Positions 1 to 10,729 of a stretch of 64,000 nt of DNA are shown in pieces. Under the pieces are notes generated by a model, which made no database searches, was not told where the DNA came from, and saw only the letters and a list, made by a program, of their open reading frames with translations. The position numbers were made by a program, and so were the translations under genes. The stretch comes from Microglena sp. YARC (taxonomy: Eukaryota > Chlorophyta > Chlorophyceae > Chlamydomonadales > Chlamydomonadaceae): positions 128,796,363 through 128,860,362 of the forward strand of contig CM039462.1 in NCBI GenBank assembly GCA_022414725.1, given 5' to 3'. Each line of letters starts with the position of its first letter. Position 1 is the stretch's first letter.

Positions 1-41
1 AAGGAAAGGCATGCACCCGAAGGTCTTGCTGATCTAAGATC
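1..41 (-). mobile_element. Family B retroposon fragment
   Basis: These bases are the reverse complement of an internal stretch of retroposon B; the same sequence occurs on the plus strand near 9762-9802 and 58677-58717. It abuts the gypsy RNase H region at about base 42, and the gypsy reading frame happens to stay open through it to the window edge. The rest of this copy would lie to the left of the window. Confidence 0.75.
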
Positions 42-773
42 TTTGACCGGAACCGAAGGTACGGGGAGGACAGTCGGTGGGCGGGGAAGGATGTCAACGA
101 CCGCGGGACCGACTGCAATAGGACGTCGCTTCATTGATCGAGGCCGGCATTCGCTGACCAAGAGAGAGAAGACCAACAGCTGGTGCGCAACCGCGACGTC
201 GGCGGGGGCAGAGAGGTTGGGATTGCGACTGACCGGGTCTGCCATATTATTGCGACCCGCGCGATACTCCCAAGTATAGCTGAAGGGCGCTAGGTCCTCC
301 TGCCATCGGCCCATGCGTCGTGAAAGGACTGCCTTGGTGTCAAAATACGTGAGCGGATTGTGGTCAGTGACCAATGTCATGTGGGAACCTTCGAGGTAGC
401 ATCGCCACTCGGTCAACGCGTGAACGATTGCTAGCATCTCTTGTTCCGTCGTAGTATAGTTCAGCTCCGCTGGGATATACTTCTTGCTGGCGAAGGCGAT
501 GGGGTGTTTATCTTGCAAGAGCACCGCGCCGGTACCGAGCAAAGATGCGTCGGTAATGAACTCGAAAGGTTTGCAGAAATCCAGCAGCGCGAGGACTGGA
601 GCGGATAGCAAAGCTTCCTTGAGGCCTTTGAATGAGATGAGATGTTCTTCTTTGAACAAGGAGCCTAGTTCGCCCTTGATGTTAGACAAGGTTTGAAGCG
701 GGGCAGCGAGAAACGAATAGCCTTGGATAAATTTGCGAAAATAATTGCACAAACCGAGGAATGAGCCGATCTC
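42..773 (-). pseudogene. Ty3/gypsy pol: RT C-terminus and RNase H
   Basis: The minus-strand frame is open with no stop. It begins with the end of reverse transcriptase (FLGLCNYFRKFIQGYS), followed by a Ty3/gypsy RNase H. The catalytic acidic residues sit in FITDASLLGTGAVL, TTTEQEMLAIVHAL and LVTDHNPLTYF, and the domain ends in DPVSR, a variant of the usual DALSR. Integrase should follow but would lie beyond the left edge, where a family B piece interrupts. The upstream half of the same RT is at 7718-8707: removing the copia element at 774-7712 plus one copy of its ATCTC duplication joins the halves in frame as AKEIGSFLG. Family and domain are secure. The element is broken, so a working product is unlikely. 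Confidence 0.93.
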
Positions 774-1097
774 TATCAGCTTGAAATCACTCCGGTAGAG
801 TGGACAGTAGATTAAAGCAGCGGAACAGACGCACCAATCTATACACGGAGACAAGGATAACGTTACAGACACAGGAGACCCATAAAGGGGCACCTGTGGT
901 GAAAGGAGGCGGTAGACAGGAACCTAACAGGGTACAGATCAGACCGGAGACGTAGGTGACAGGAAGCTGCCACTGAGTCATCTCAAGATGACTCAGTCCC
1001 ACGGGAAGCTGGCTCAGGAGAGCCGATAGTTCTAAGGGAGTACATAAGTAGTCACCAAGTCATAAAACGCGTGAGAGCACCGCTATACATGCTGATA
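774..1097 (-). repeat. Copia 3' LTR
   Basis: This 324-bp LTR matches 7389-7712 base for base by eye. It begins TATCAGC and ends GCTGATA, so the termini are a short inverted repeat but not the usual TG...CA. The 71-codon open frame inside it is present in both LTRs and has no recognisable coding content. Confidence 0.95.
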
Positions 1098-1495
1098 CTC
1101 CACCTATGACACAGGTGACATACAATAGTACTACTCCACCTATGGCACTGGTGACATAGAACTATATGTAACAAATTAAAAAAAAAAAAAAAAAAATCAA
1201 AGAACTCCGAAAAAAAAAATCGAGAGAAACTTCAAATGAAACCCGAAGGGTGTAAGGGAAGGTATGAAGCAAGGCAAAGAACCAAAATTTGCCAAGTGGA
1301 TATAAGAGGACAACTAAATATCAAAGTCGGGTAACAACGGTATAGAAAACCCGATCCGGGAATAGGAACCTAATGCCAATCAATGATAACTTAAAGAAAC
1401 TGTAAATGTAACCAAAAGAAACCCTAAAATGTAACCAAAAATTCCAGAATACATGTAACCAAAATTCTAGAATACATGTAACCAAAAAAAATGGT
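1098..1495 (-). other. Copia 3' non-coding region with duplicated polypurine tract
   Basis: Between the RNase H stop and the 3' LTR lies about 400 bp of A-rich non-coding sequence. On the minus strand AGGTGGAG precedes the LTR and is a candidate polypurine tract. The surrounding block is present twice in tandem (about 1098-1125 and 1134-1160). An A-run of about 20 bases lies near 1175-1196, and the block ACATGTAACCAAAATTC repeats near 1450-1490. Confidence 0.5.
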
Positions 1496-3182
1496 TTAAG
1501 GAGAAGCAGTCATTCCAAACATGCGAATGAAACGCCAGAACACCATAGGATCAAGGGGCTTGGTGAAGGGGTCAGCACAGTTGTCCTTAGTGTTTACATA
1601 GGCAACATCCACCTGGCCATCCTCCACCAGCTCCTGGATATAGTGATGGATGACATCAATGTGCTTGTTGCGAGGGAGCAGCTGACAGTCATTGGCCCAG
1701 CTCAAGGACCCCAAGTTGTCACCCTGAATGGTGACCAGGTCACAAGGCAGCCCTAGATCAATTCTCAACTTTTTCAACCATTGCACCTCCCTGGCAGTCT
1801 GAGACAGGGCCTGATACTCAGCCTCACTGGAGCTAACAGCAACAGTGGGTTGCCTTTTGCTCATCCAATTCACAAGGCAGCCTCCAGCAAGCACAGCATA
1901 GCCAGTCTGAGATCTCCTGTCAGACCCATCATCAGCAAAGGATGAGTCACTAAAGACAGTAAAAGAGAAACCAGGGCTGTGAGTGTAAGTGAGGCCCAGA
2001 TGGGAATGTTCTCTCAAATACAAAAGCAAGCGCTTGGCTGCAGCCCACAGGGGGGCAGTGGGTTGAGCAGAAAACCTGGACAGGTAGCTAACAGCAAAAG
2101 AAATATCAGGCCTTGTGCAGGTAGCCAGGTACAGCAAAGCCCCCACAAGAGAGAGGTACTGGCTATAAGAGGCCAGAGGTTCTCCAGGAGGATCAGTGAC
2201 AGTGCACTTGGACATGGGAACTGAAAACTTGGGCTTGGTAGCAGCAGTGAGACCAAACTGCTCCACCAGCTCAACAATGTAGGAGTGCTGGGAGAGGTCG
2301 ATCTTAACACACCTGCCGTCAGAATCAAGTGTACAAGAAAGGAACTGGACAGGTACACCCATTTCCTTGACTTCCCACCCAGCTGCTTCCATAGCCTTGA
2401 TCAGCAAGGCGTACCTATGCAGCTCACTAAAAGCACAGATAAAGTCATCCACATAGGTCAGGACATAGCTCCACCCACCAGTAGAATCCCTCCTGAAATA
2501 CAGAGCAGGTTCAGCTTTGCACATGGTAAAACCGTGGGCAACCAAAACCTGCTTTACATCTTTGCTCCAAGCCCTGGGTGCCTGCTTCAAACCATAAAGA
2601 GATTTAATTAGCTTGCACACAAGGGGAACATTGTCAGGACCAAGTTCATGAAAGCCCTCAGGCTGGTAGCAGAACAGGTCCAGACCAGGTTCCAGCTTGG
2701 CATTCAAGAATGCAGTCTTGATGTCCAGCTGCCTCACAAACATTTTTCTATGAGTGATGGCAGCAAGGAGCACACGAAGACCTGCTTTAGAGGAGACGGG
2801 GGCATATACATCATGGTAGTCCAGCCCAGGACGTTGCAGAAAACCACGAACTACAAAACGAGCTTTAAAACGCAAAGAACCATCAGCCCCATGTTTCTTG
2901 ACAAATAACCATCTGCCAGATAGAATCCTCTGCCTAGGAGGCTGTGGAGTGAGGACCCAAGTGCCATGAGCATGGAGGGAGGCCATCTCATCCTTCATAG
3001 CCTGCAGCCAGAGATCTCTGTCTGGGTTGGTAGGTAACATTGCAGCTTTATAAGAGAGTTCAGTAGAGGTAGAAATAAAAGCCCCCACGTACAAGCAGTG
3101 TACTTGTACATGGGCAGCGGGGATATCAGCAGTATCAGCAGTAACCGGTAATAAAGCCCCCAGCGGCAGCACTCATGCGTGG
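1496..3182 (-). pseudogene. Copia pol: reverse transcriptase and RNase H
   Basis: The minus-strand frame of 558 codons from the first Met is the RVT_2-type reverse transcriptase followed by RNase H of Ty1/copia. Visible motifs are VRQLDIKTAFLNA (about 146-158), LYGLKQAPRAW (192-202), the catalytic YVDD (240-243), LVGALLYLATCTRPDI (342-357), the RNase H block FSDSSFADDG (407-416), SSSEAEYQAL (447-456), KHIDVIHHYI (503-512) and DPFTKPL near the C-terminus. The length fits complete RT and RNase H domains. The Met is not a true start: the frame should be continuous with integrase upstream and is separated from it by frameshifts near 3180 and 3895. This is the best preserved part of the element. 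Confidence 0.95.
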
Positions 3183-3926
3183 TTGAAACAAGGCCGGCCT
3201 CCTTTGCCTCTAAATCGTCGAAGCCTGGGTACACTGGAACACCCCAGCCATACGCAGTATCTGACCCGGACCAGTGTTCGAGGTCATCACTCACATCATC
3301 TGTGACGGCCACATCGTCGCAATGCCTGGTCCGGTATAAACCACCAGGTATAGCAGGGGGTGAAGTGATCAACAACTCCCGCGAGCTATCCGAATAGGTG
3401 GACGGGGGGTGGCGACTAGTGGCAGTGGACCTGTACTAGGTTCCACTATGACCCGAGGCTGTCCTAATCCTACGACTTCACCGACGAAACGTGGCGCAGA
3501 GGAAGGCCCGGCGACCCCCTGAGATTCGAATAAATTAGAGCTTGAAGGAACATCAGACTCCCCCTGGCCCAATGCCGCCGCACGCGATACAGCACCATCA
3601 TTACCTGGCCTGGGACGCATCGTCATCCCATGACCAGTAAAGCGGTCAACAATCGGGGTTGGTAAAGGGCCCAGGACATTGTCAGTAGTATCAAGCCCTT
3701 TACCGATGATAGCGGCAGGGGTGCGAGAAAAATACTGAGATCCATCATAGGGAAAAAGCCCAGGGATACAGTTATAGCTAAACTGTTCATAGAAGAGCAC
3801 ATCACGACTCTCTACCACCAGGCGCAACTTAGGAACCCAAACAAAATAACCCTTACTCACCAGAGAATACCCAACCAGTCTACCAGATAACGCCCCTTTC
3901 GTCAAGCTTATTGCGCTTCTTCCCAT
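3183..3926 (-). pseudogene. Copia pol: integrase C-terminus and linker
   Basis: This stretch holds the copia integrase C-terminal motif GRLVGYSLVSKGYFVWVP in one minus frame (3369-3926). A Pro/Ser-rich linker follows and continues in another frame toward 3183. In intact copia polyproteins this segment joins the DDE core to RT without a break, so the frame change near 3895 is an indel. It has no catalytic residues of its own. Confidence 0.8.
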
Positions 3927-4896
3927 TCACTAAGGTAACATAGCATGGGCACCCGAACACGCGCAATAACGATACATCAGGTAGAACCCCAAAGAACAAC
4001 TCATAAGGAGTCTTGTCACCCTGATTAGGCAGCCGGTTGCGTAGGTAACACGCGGCGAGGAAGGCATAGGGCCAGAAGGACTTAGTGAGCTTAGACTCCA
4101 AGTGAATGCTCCTAGCTACGTTCTGAAGGACCCCATTGTACCGTTCCACAGTCGCATTCTGCTGAGCAGTGTAAGCCATGGACAATTCATGCACAGCATC
4201 AACCGATTCTAACCAATCCTCGAACCACTTCACTATAAATTCCTTAGCCCTGTCAGACCTAAGACACTTGAAAACAAATCCATGCAGCTGAGTCATCCAT
4301 CTGAGGATGGTAGTTTGAACTGCTAAGGGAGCTTCATCCCTGGTTCTCAAGCACAAGACCTCAGCATAGCCAGAGTATTGGTCAGTGAGACACAGAACAT
4401 AAAACTCCCCACGCAAGCCCCTAATATTAAATGGCCCCATGATGTCCAAGTGAAGGCGTTGTGATGGGGCACGGATCCTAGTTTTGCTTTCTTTAGGAAA
4501 AGGGATACGTTTTCCCTTTGCCTTCTGACAAGCATCACATGGGATCTTAGACAGTCTTTGCACCTGTTGGAGAGTGAGGGGTAAGTTCTGAACCAAACCC
4601 TTCCTTACAAGGTTGTGCATGGCATCATAGCCAGGGTGACCCAGCCGCCTATGCCACAACCATTCAGGAGTGGTAGGGATCACAACTCCACCATCCTCAT
4701 CAACATCAAGAGCAAAAGCTGGATAATCTTCAGCACCATACAAACGGCCACGAGGGGTGTGACAAGGCCTACATGCAAACTTGTACACACCATCACTGGA
4801 GGCAGGGAAAGACCACAGAACAGAAGAGCCCTGTGTGGCAGTACAACTAAGACTATCAAAAAGAAATCTTGCAGTTGTGAGCATGGGCAACAGCAT
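3880..4896 (-). pseudogene. Copia pol: HHCC zinc finger and DDE integrase
   Basis: The minus frame of 338 codons holds the GAG-pre-integrase zinc finger (WLWHRRLGHPGYDAM, then CDACQKAKGKR; H82, H86, C120, C123) and the rve integrase core. The catalytic triad is visible as D151 in HLDIMGPF, D215 in LRSDRAKEF and E251 in QQNATVERYNG, 35 residues after the second Asp as expected for DD35E. This enzyme inserts the element cDNA. The frame ends in KLDERGVIW and shifts into the C-terminal piece. It overlaps the protease frame at its 5' end, which reflects another frame change. Confidence 0.93.
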
Positions 4897-5160
4897 TTAC
4901 TGACATGAGGTTCACCGGACAGTGTGGGATGTAGAGAACATTGGTTAAAGTGATTGGTGTTGGTAACCAATCACTACATAACACAATAGAACCCTGACCC
5001 ACAGACCGTTGAACCACACCATCACCAAATTTAACTGCTGGCCCAGTCTCAGAAGCATGAAACACAGTGAACAAAGACATATCACCTGTGATTGACATCC
5101 CAGCTCCAGAATCAACATGCCAGACACCCTCAGACAGGCTCGGGCTGCAGACATTTGAAA
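4856..5160 (-). pseudogene. Copia pol: aspartic protease
   Basis: The frame contains VWHVDSGAGMSITGDMSLF, the D-S-G-A active site of Ty1/copia retropepsins, then VLYIPHCPVNLMSVN, the typical LYVPxxxxNLLS block. It processes the Gag-Pol polyprotein. The active site lies just upstream of the first Met in this frame, confirming that the domain is internal to a polyprotein. It lies between gag (5198 upward) and the integrase zinc finger, the expected order. Confidence 0.88.
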
Positions 5161-5197
5161 ATTTTGCAGTGCAAGAGAAAAGGACACAGCGTACCTC

Positions 5198-7357
5198 CTA
5201 TTTCTTGTCCAAAGCATACCCATCAATCTGAGCCTGCAAGGAGGCCAGCTGCCGCGGAGTAAGCACACCTGGAAGGGCCAAGGCCATGGGCACCGGATTG
5301 GTAACCGGTGCACCAGGCTTGGTCTTACGCAGGTGCGGATGCTTCGTGAAACAGCGATCCTCCGAGTGGGTCGTCTTGCTCAGGCATGGGCCCCAAGTGC
5401 AATCCAGACGTCGCTTGTTGGAACCAGAACCCTGAGAACCAGATCCCTGCCCACGCTGAAACGCAGCATTGGCAGGAACCTGGGGAGCGTCCCGGGACCA
5501 ACCAGGATGCCTGGAGTCGGACCTGGGGAGAGCAATGTTCAAAATGTCGAGAGACCGATATGCCTCCAGACAAGACCAGTAATCTACAGTCTGTCTGTTA
5601 GCCAACATCATACCGTACTGGATCCGCAGCGATTCAAATCGGATCAAACGGATCCCATTCACAATGGTTTCCATGGCGTGGCGCTGAGTGACAGGATGTC
5701 CAGCACTGCGGAGGTCAGTGCACAGACTGCGAACCATGCGAAAGAAATCATCGACAACGGTCAGAAGGGCCCATGTGCGCATTATGAAGTTCGATACGCA
5801 TGAGAGGGACTCTAGAGGCAAGGGCATCAGACTGCGTCTTCCGGATATCCAAAAGGATATCCCGAGGGGTGGCAAAGTCCTGGTATACCTTGACCATATC
5901 GTCCTCCATGTTCGCGAGCATCATAGTTAAACACATGAACTCCTGACGTTCGAGAGGCAGTGCACTGAACCCCAACAGTGCAGGATCAAACCGAGACTCA
6001 CCATGAATGAGGGTATTAGACCCAGCTCCATTCGCAGAAGGGACAGGAGCCAAGGACCTACGAATGTCCATGAAATACTCCGCAGCAAGACCAGCGTCAA
6101 GAGCGCGCTGGTCGTCTATGTTCCTAATCACAGGAATGGACCTCGCAACACTCATAAGCAGCTCGAAATCTGGGCTAACAGGACACAGAGGGACAGGCAC
6201 TCGCACAAACTGATAACCAAGCTTCTCGTGATCACTACGCCTCGTACCACCAAAGGAAACACCATGATCTGGGGGATACAGAATCCCAGAAGTGACTGGA
6301 CCAAGAAAAGAACGACACCCTGGTACCAAGCTCAGAGAAAGCCATCACTCGGCGATGCCTCAGCTTCACACTAACATTTGCCATTGTAGCCTGCATATCC
6401 ATCCGACCGTACAAAGAGCGGTTCAAGGACTCACCATCCCGTCGATCCTGGTTGATCAGGCGGTAGTCCCGCAAGTTCAAAGTCGGAGGAGATCCACCAG
6501 TGAGCAGATGCTCCCAAGATTCGCATGACCGCGTATATAGCATAGGAGGAGGGCCAGGGGCAGGAGGCAGCTCCACCGGCGGAGGCGGAGGGGGTTCCAG
6601 GGAGGCACCAGCAGCAGAGGTGCGTGCAGAGGAAACAGCAGCCCTCGCGAGAGCGAGTGTGGTAGCCAGGGAGGCCACGCTCCATGGGGCAGATGCAGAG
6701 GAAAAGAAGCAAAGCCCTTCAAGAAAGTGGGCTTAGCCACCTCCGGGTAAGCCGGGGGAACAGGCTCAAAGGGAGGCGCCGACAAAGGCTGAGGCTGATA
6801 CACAGGCGAAAGCTCTCGATTAGGCATCTGCTGATCAGCAGGCTCATACACCGGCGAAACAGCGGAAGTCTCAAAGACACGAGTGGCAGCAGCAGATGGG
6901 GTCACGCCACCGAAGTCAGCACTCGTAGCACTCTTCAAGTCCTCCTCATCATCAGTAGTAGTAGAGTAGTCTTCATCATAATTGAAGGGGACGCAATGAG
7001 GCTGCGGGTCTGATGCACAACGGATGATCTGTGTCTGTACACAACACAGGCTTCATCAGGACATCCTCAACATCAGAGGAACAGGCGTCGAACATTGAGA
7101 GAAGGAACCGTAAAGTTGGAGGATTGATCGGGGGGGGTTACTTCCTTGATGGCGGAAGGACCCTCCTCTCCGGCAGCAGAGGCCGCTGGCGCGCAGTCGT
7201 CTAGCCAATCTAGAGGAACCTTCACCCCCGTTGGGAGGATTCGGTCGCATCCATTGCTCACAATGACACTGCGGATCCCACGAGCCCATGAAACACCATT
7301 AAGTTTGGTAAGTTTCACAAAGCCGGCAGGAGGCCCTCGCGGAAGTTGCATTATCAA
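5198..7357 (-). pseudogene. Copia gag region, frameshifted
   Basis: The gag open frame is broken into at least four pieces. An N-terminal piece (7357-7073) leads to an acidic stretch near 6950 (FNYDEDYSTTTDDEEDL), then a Pro-rich linker. A helical gag body follows (6329-5748, continuing in another frame to 5198), ending in a zinc-knuckle-like CTWGPCLSKTTHSEDRC and a basic tail. Frame changes fall near 6695, 6325 and 5770. Gag forms the virus-like particle that packages element RNA. Identification rests on position before the protease and on the knuckle; sequence identity to known gags is not obvious by eye. Confidence 0.7.
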
Positions 7358-7367
7358 AGCAGTGGTA

Positions 7368-7388
7368 GTGATGAGGAGCCCAGTAACC
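7368..7388 (-). promoter_or_regulatory. Candidate primer-binding site of the copia element
   Basis: Directly after the 5' LTR the minus strand reads GGTTACTGGGCTCCTC. The common plant site TGGTATCAGAGC is absent. The sequence loosely resembles the internal initiator-tRNA-Met site used by Drosophila copia (GGTTATGGGCCC) with one extra base. Position supports the call; the tRNA assignment is inference. Confidence 0.4.
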
Positions 7389-7712
7389 TATCAGCTTGAA
7401 ATCACTCCGGTAGAGTGGACAGTAGATTAAAGCAGCGGAACAGACGCACCAATCTATACACGGAGACAAGGATAACGTTACAGACACAGGAGACCCATAA
7501 AGGGGCACCTGTGGTGAAAGGAGGCGGTAGACAGGAACCTAACAGGGTACAGATCAGACCGGAGACGTAGGTGACAGGAAGCTGCCACTGAGTCATCTCA
7601 AGATGACTCAGTCCCACGGGAAGCTGGCTCAGGAGAGCCGATAGTTCTAAGGGAGTACATAAGTAGTCACCAAGTCATAAAACGCGTGAGAGCACCGCTA
7701 TACATGCTGATA
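7389..7712 (-). repeat. Copia 5' LTR
   Basis: This is the 5' LTR in element orientation and should hold the element's promoter. It is identical to the copy at 774-1097. The right flank ATCTC (7713-7717) matches the left flank at 769-773. No clear TATA box could be assigned. Confidence 0.95.
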
Positions 7713-7717
7713 ATCTC

Positions 7718-8705
7718 TTTCGCCGTTTTCGGAGTAGGCCAGTCACGGACTGTGCTAACCTTGCGTGGATCAACTTTAATTCCGTCGCGTCCAATGTAAT
7801 GACCCAGGAATTTAACTTCCATTTTGTTGAAGGAATATTTGGAGAGTTTCGCGTAGAATTCGTTGTCCTGGAGGACCTGGAGAACCGTGGCCAAGTTGGC
7901 TAAGTGCTCCGCCGGAGTGCGTCCGTAAACCAAGATATCGTCTAAGTAGACCACGACGAACTTGTGCAAGTAGGGCGCGAATATTTGGTTCATGACCGCT
8001 TGTGGCCGGCGCGTTTGCCAAACCATCCCCAAGGACTTTAAATTCAAACTGACCCATTTGGGGTAGTGAACGCAGTCTTCGGCGCGTCCTCGTCCGAAAT
8101 TCGTATTTGGTAATAACCAGACGTGAGGTCTAGGGAACTGAACAAAGTAGCTCCACCTAGACGATCAATGGTCTCATCGATACGGGGAAGGGGATACCAA
8201 TTTTTAATCGTGATGTTGTTGAGTGCTCGCCAATCGCAAACAACACGGTATCCCGTTCCACCCGGTTTCGCTATGATCATAATTGGCGCACCGTACGGGG
8301 ACGAGCTCGGGGCGATGAATCCTTGCTGCAACAAGTCGGAGACGTATTCCTCACATAGTAAAGTCTCGGCTGGACTCATGCGACGATTTCTGCGATATGG
8401 TGCGTAAGCATTGTCTTGCGTTTTGATGACGTGAGGTATAACTCGATGGTTAGGAGTCCCCATAGGCAAATTGTTGAAGACTTTGCGATACCGCCATAGG
8501 AGAGCGCGCAGGTAGTTGGCCGAGATGAGTGTTTTATCATCGTGGTCCCGTATGTTGTCGCGGATCCAATTTTCGAAATCCATGCTTGCCACCGGGGGAC
8601 CAGGTAAAGGCCCGTCGGAAGGCAATAATTTTGTCAGCAATTTCGCCCATTCATCGGCAGTTACGTTAGACGCCGGTAAATCCGCTCGGGATTCGCGGAC
8701 ATTGA

Positions 8706-8707
<2 letters not shown>
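7718..8707 (-). pseudogene. Ty3/gypsy pol: reverse transcriptase N-terminal half
   Basis: The minus strand encodes a gypsy RT with SPYGAPIMIIAKPGG, YRVVCDWRALNNITIKN, YPLPRIDETIDRLGG, LFSSLDLTSGYYQI and KTAFTTPNG. A frameshift near 8045 leads to GQFEFKVLGDGLANAPAT, and another to AVMNQIFAPYL, the catalytic VVYLDDILVYG and DWPTPKTAKEI. The two indels fall in conserved motifs, so the copy is dead. The 5' side is cut at 8708 by the poly-A tail of a family A retroposon, and the 3' side at 7717 by the copia element. Confidence 0.93.
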
Positions 8708-8738
<31 letters not shown>

Positions 8739-9042
8739 TTGTGAAAGGACTTTTACCCCAGGAGGGGGGTCTCCCGACACAAACCAGCGACACGGAGGAT
8801 TCAGTTCGAATGGTGGTGCCACTCCTACAATATGCAAAGTAGGCGCACTTAGGGTTGGTGAGAGATACCAACCCACGACCAAACGAACATTCACCACTAC
8901 CCCTGTTGACCACGGCAGACAAGCTCCCTGCCATGGTCGTTAGAGGCGGAATCAAGGAGACATAACTAGAGAACCACCACAAGGGCAGAAATCCGACAGT
9001 ACTTCCCTACAAGGTTTGCTTAGGGCCAGGACGCCAAAATAC

Positions 9043-9059
9043 TGAGGAATCGAACCTCA
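9043..9059 (-). other. tRNA-like T arm / pol III B box in family A
   Basis: On the minus strand TGAGGTTCGATTCCTCA folds as a 5-bp stem with a TTCGATT loop. It contains a match to the pol III B-box consensus GGTTCGANNCC. A 6-bp stem CCTACT/AGTAGG lies upstream, like an anticodon stem. The same sequence recurs at 30825-30841. I see no convincing A box or full cloverleaf. Confidence 0.6.
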
Positions 9060-9403
9060 CCACCCCCTTCCTACTCTCGCAAGTAGGGTCGATACAGCAA
9101 GGGTACTGTAGATCACAAGGGATGTAGAACACACCACATTTGTAACTCAGCCTGCGTGTCCTGCGATCTAACGCCGCCCCCTAACTGCTAAGGTAAACCT
9201 CGGCAAGATAGGAAAAGAGCAATCTCCAGTGGAACTATGGTCTGGGCGATTTTCACGCCCAGACCGGTCTATTTGGGGGAATTTCACGCCCAGACCAGGT
9301 GGTTGTCTGTGGGGGGGTGAGGGGTGTGTTGTGAAGGTATGGGTGGGTGGTAAGTTGTAAGAACGTGTGGTGATGGGGGGAGAGTGTGTGGTTATTATGG
9401 AGA

Positions 9404-10119
9404 GATGCCCTGATGCACAGGCTACCGGTTTATTTGCTTTAAAGTGCCAGCTGCTTTAGTGCGCCTTTAAGGTTTTCCTTGCTGGTCAGTGGATCTTGTG
9501 GGGGTTCTACCCTTTCACCGTCCAGGACGTTTTCTAAGGAGTTTGATTTGCTTCTTTAGATACCTTGTTAGTGTTAGCTTTGGCCCTGTCCTGTTTTTTG
9601 TTGCATGCCGCGCTCTGGTCGTCTATGCAGAGCTTGCTGATCTGCATGGGTGACCTAGCGACATGTTACTAGGCTGCTGAGAGTATGTGCTGGTTTGCTA
9701 CAGGAGTGATGCCCTGATGCACTGGCCTGTTACAGGAGTGATGCCCTGCAGTGTTTTAATCTTAGATCAGCAAGACCTTCGGGTGCATGCCTTTCCTTCT
9801 TTTTCTGTGTTGCTCTTGGAGGTTACAGTGGTGTTTTATTGGTTGGGGAGGAACAGTGTTGCTTGGAGGTGGGGGTGGTGCTCGGAAGGCCCTTTGTCCT
9901 TTGTCCTCCTAGTAATTAGTTTGTGTCCCTCGTTCTTTTGTCCCCTAGTCTTTTCGTCTTTTGTCTTGGATCTTTTGTCTTAGCGGACTTTTGGTCCATG
10001 TCCTGTAGTCTTCTTCTTTGGTTTTTCTTCCTTGGTCACATAGGGCTAGGTTTTATCAGATGTTCCCTTTCCTGGTTCCTCCCTACGTAAAAAAAAAAAA
10101 AAAAGAAAAAAAAAAAAAA
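9404..10119 (+). mobile_element. Family B retroposon, 5'-truncated
   Basis: Plus-strand B copy with its A-rich tail at 10089-10119. It shares essentially its whole length with 58323-59030. It is nested in the GT-rich part of retroposon A, whose sequence resumes at 10120. B encodes no recognisable protein. Confidence 0.88.
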
Positions 10120-10729
10120 TGTGTGATGTGGTGGGGGAGTGAGTGTGGGTTAGGTGGTGAAGAGGGAAGGTGTGAGTGTGTGTGTTTGGAGGGGATTTAC
10201 TGGCCCAGACCGGTCTAGGCGACTCGCACGCCCTGGCCAGGGTTGTGGTGGTGGGGTGGGGGTGAGGGGTGTGATGTGAAGATTGGTGGTGGTGTGTAGT
10301 AAGAACGTGTTGTGATAGGGGGGTGAGTGAGTGGTTATGGGCGGTGTGGTGGGGGAGTGAGATTGTGGGGATGGTGGTCAAGAGGGGTGTGTGTGGGGGG
10401 GGGGAGGTGGGAGGAGGGGGGAGTGTTTGGCAGTGTGAGGTCGAAGGGGTGTGATAGAGGGGGACAGTGTGTGATGGTGGAGCGTTAGGCTGTGGGCAAG
10501 GAATGAGGGTGAAGAAAAGAAAAAGTTGAAAAGAAACTTGGACCACAGGAGGAAGCATACCTAAGCATACCTGAGAAAGTCTGAACAGGAGGTGTCTGGA
10601 AAAGGAGGTGAATGTGTAGAGCAGAGGAATCAACGGGAGCGAGGTACGTCTTTAGGCGTGATTGCGGAACTTTCGCATTTCCTGAGTAGGTTGTGGGGGG
10701 ATTGATGAGTGAATAATTGTGTAGACTGA

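Larger units (their letters stand above)
774..7712 (-). mobile_element. Ty1/copia LTR retrotransposon, recent insertion
   Basis: This is a complete LTR element of 6,939 bp on the minus strand. It has two 324-bp LTRs (774-1097 and 7389-7712) in which I find no difference, and a 5-bp target duplication ATCTC at 769-773 and 7713-7717. The internal order is gag, protease, integrase, reverse transcriptase, RNase H, which defines Ty1/copia. It sits inside gypsy reverse transcriptase, and its removal restores that frame. Identical LTRs indicate recent insertion, yet the internal reading frame is shifted at several places (near 3180, 3895, 5770, 6325 and 6695). The copy may therefore have been mobilised in trans, have decayed quickly, or carry sequencing indels. 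Confidence 0.95.
8708..10640 (-). mobile_element. Family A retroposon, copy 1 (interrupted by B)
   Basis: This is a minus-strand poly-A retroposon (T-run 8708-8736) inserted in gypsy pol. From the tail inward it has about 500 bp shared with 30499-31080, a tRNA-like T arm (9043-9059), and a 10-bp hairpin GGTCTGGGCG/CGCCCAGACC near 9239-9266. A GT-rich 5' region follows, split by a B insertion at 9404-10119 and resuming to about 10640. No open frame of coding character is present, so it is non-autonomous. The exact 5' end is uncertain. Confidence 0.75.

Noticed and set aside
787..1002. 71-codon minus-strand open frame, repeated at 7402-7617
   Set aside because: It lies wholly inside the two identical copia LTRs and has no coding character; the duplication is explained by the LTRs.
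8661..8897. Frames with Lys or Phe runs near every poly-A tail (also at 30316-30680, 58002-58246)
   Set aside because: The runs are translated poly-A or poly-T tails of retroposons and cross element junctions.
9043..9059. A functional tRNA gene
   Set aside because: Only the T arm is perfect; D arm, acceptor stem and anticodon loop cannot be built properly, and the sequence recurs inside a poly-A retroposon.
10046..10633. 195-codon minus frame rich in Pro, His and Thr
   Set aside because: It is the complement of the GT-rich 5' part of retroposon A plus a B tail; compositional, not a gene.
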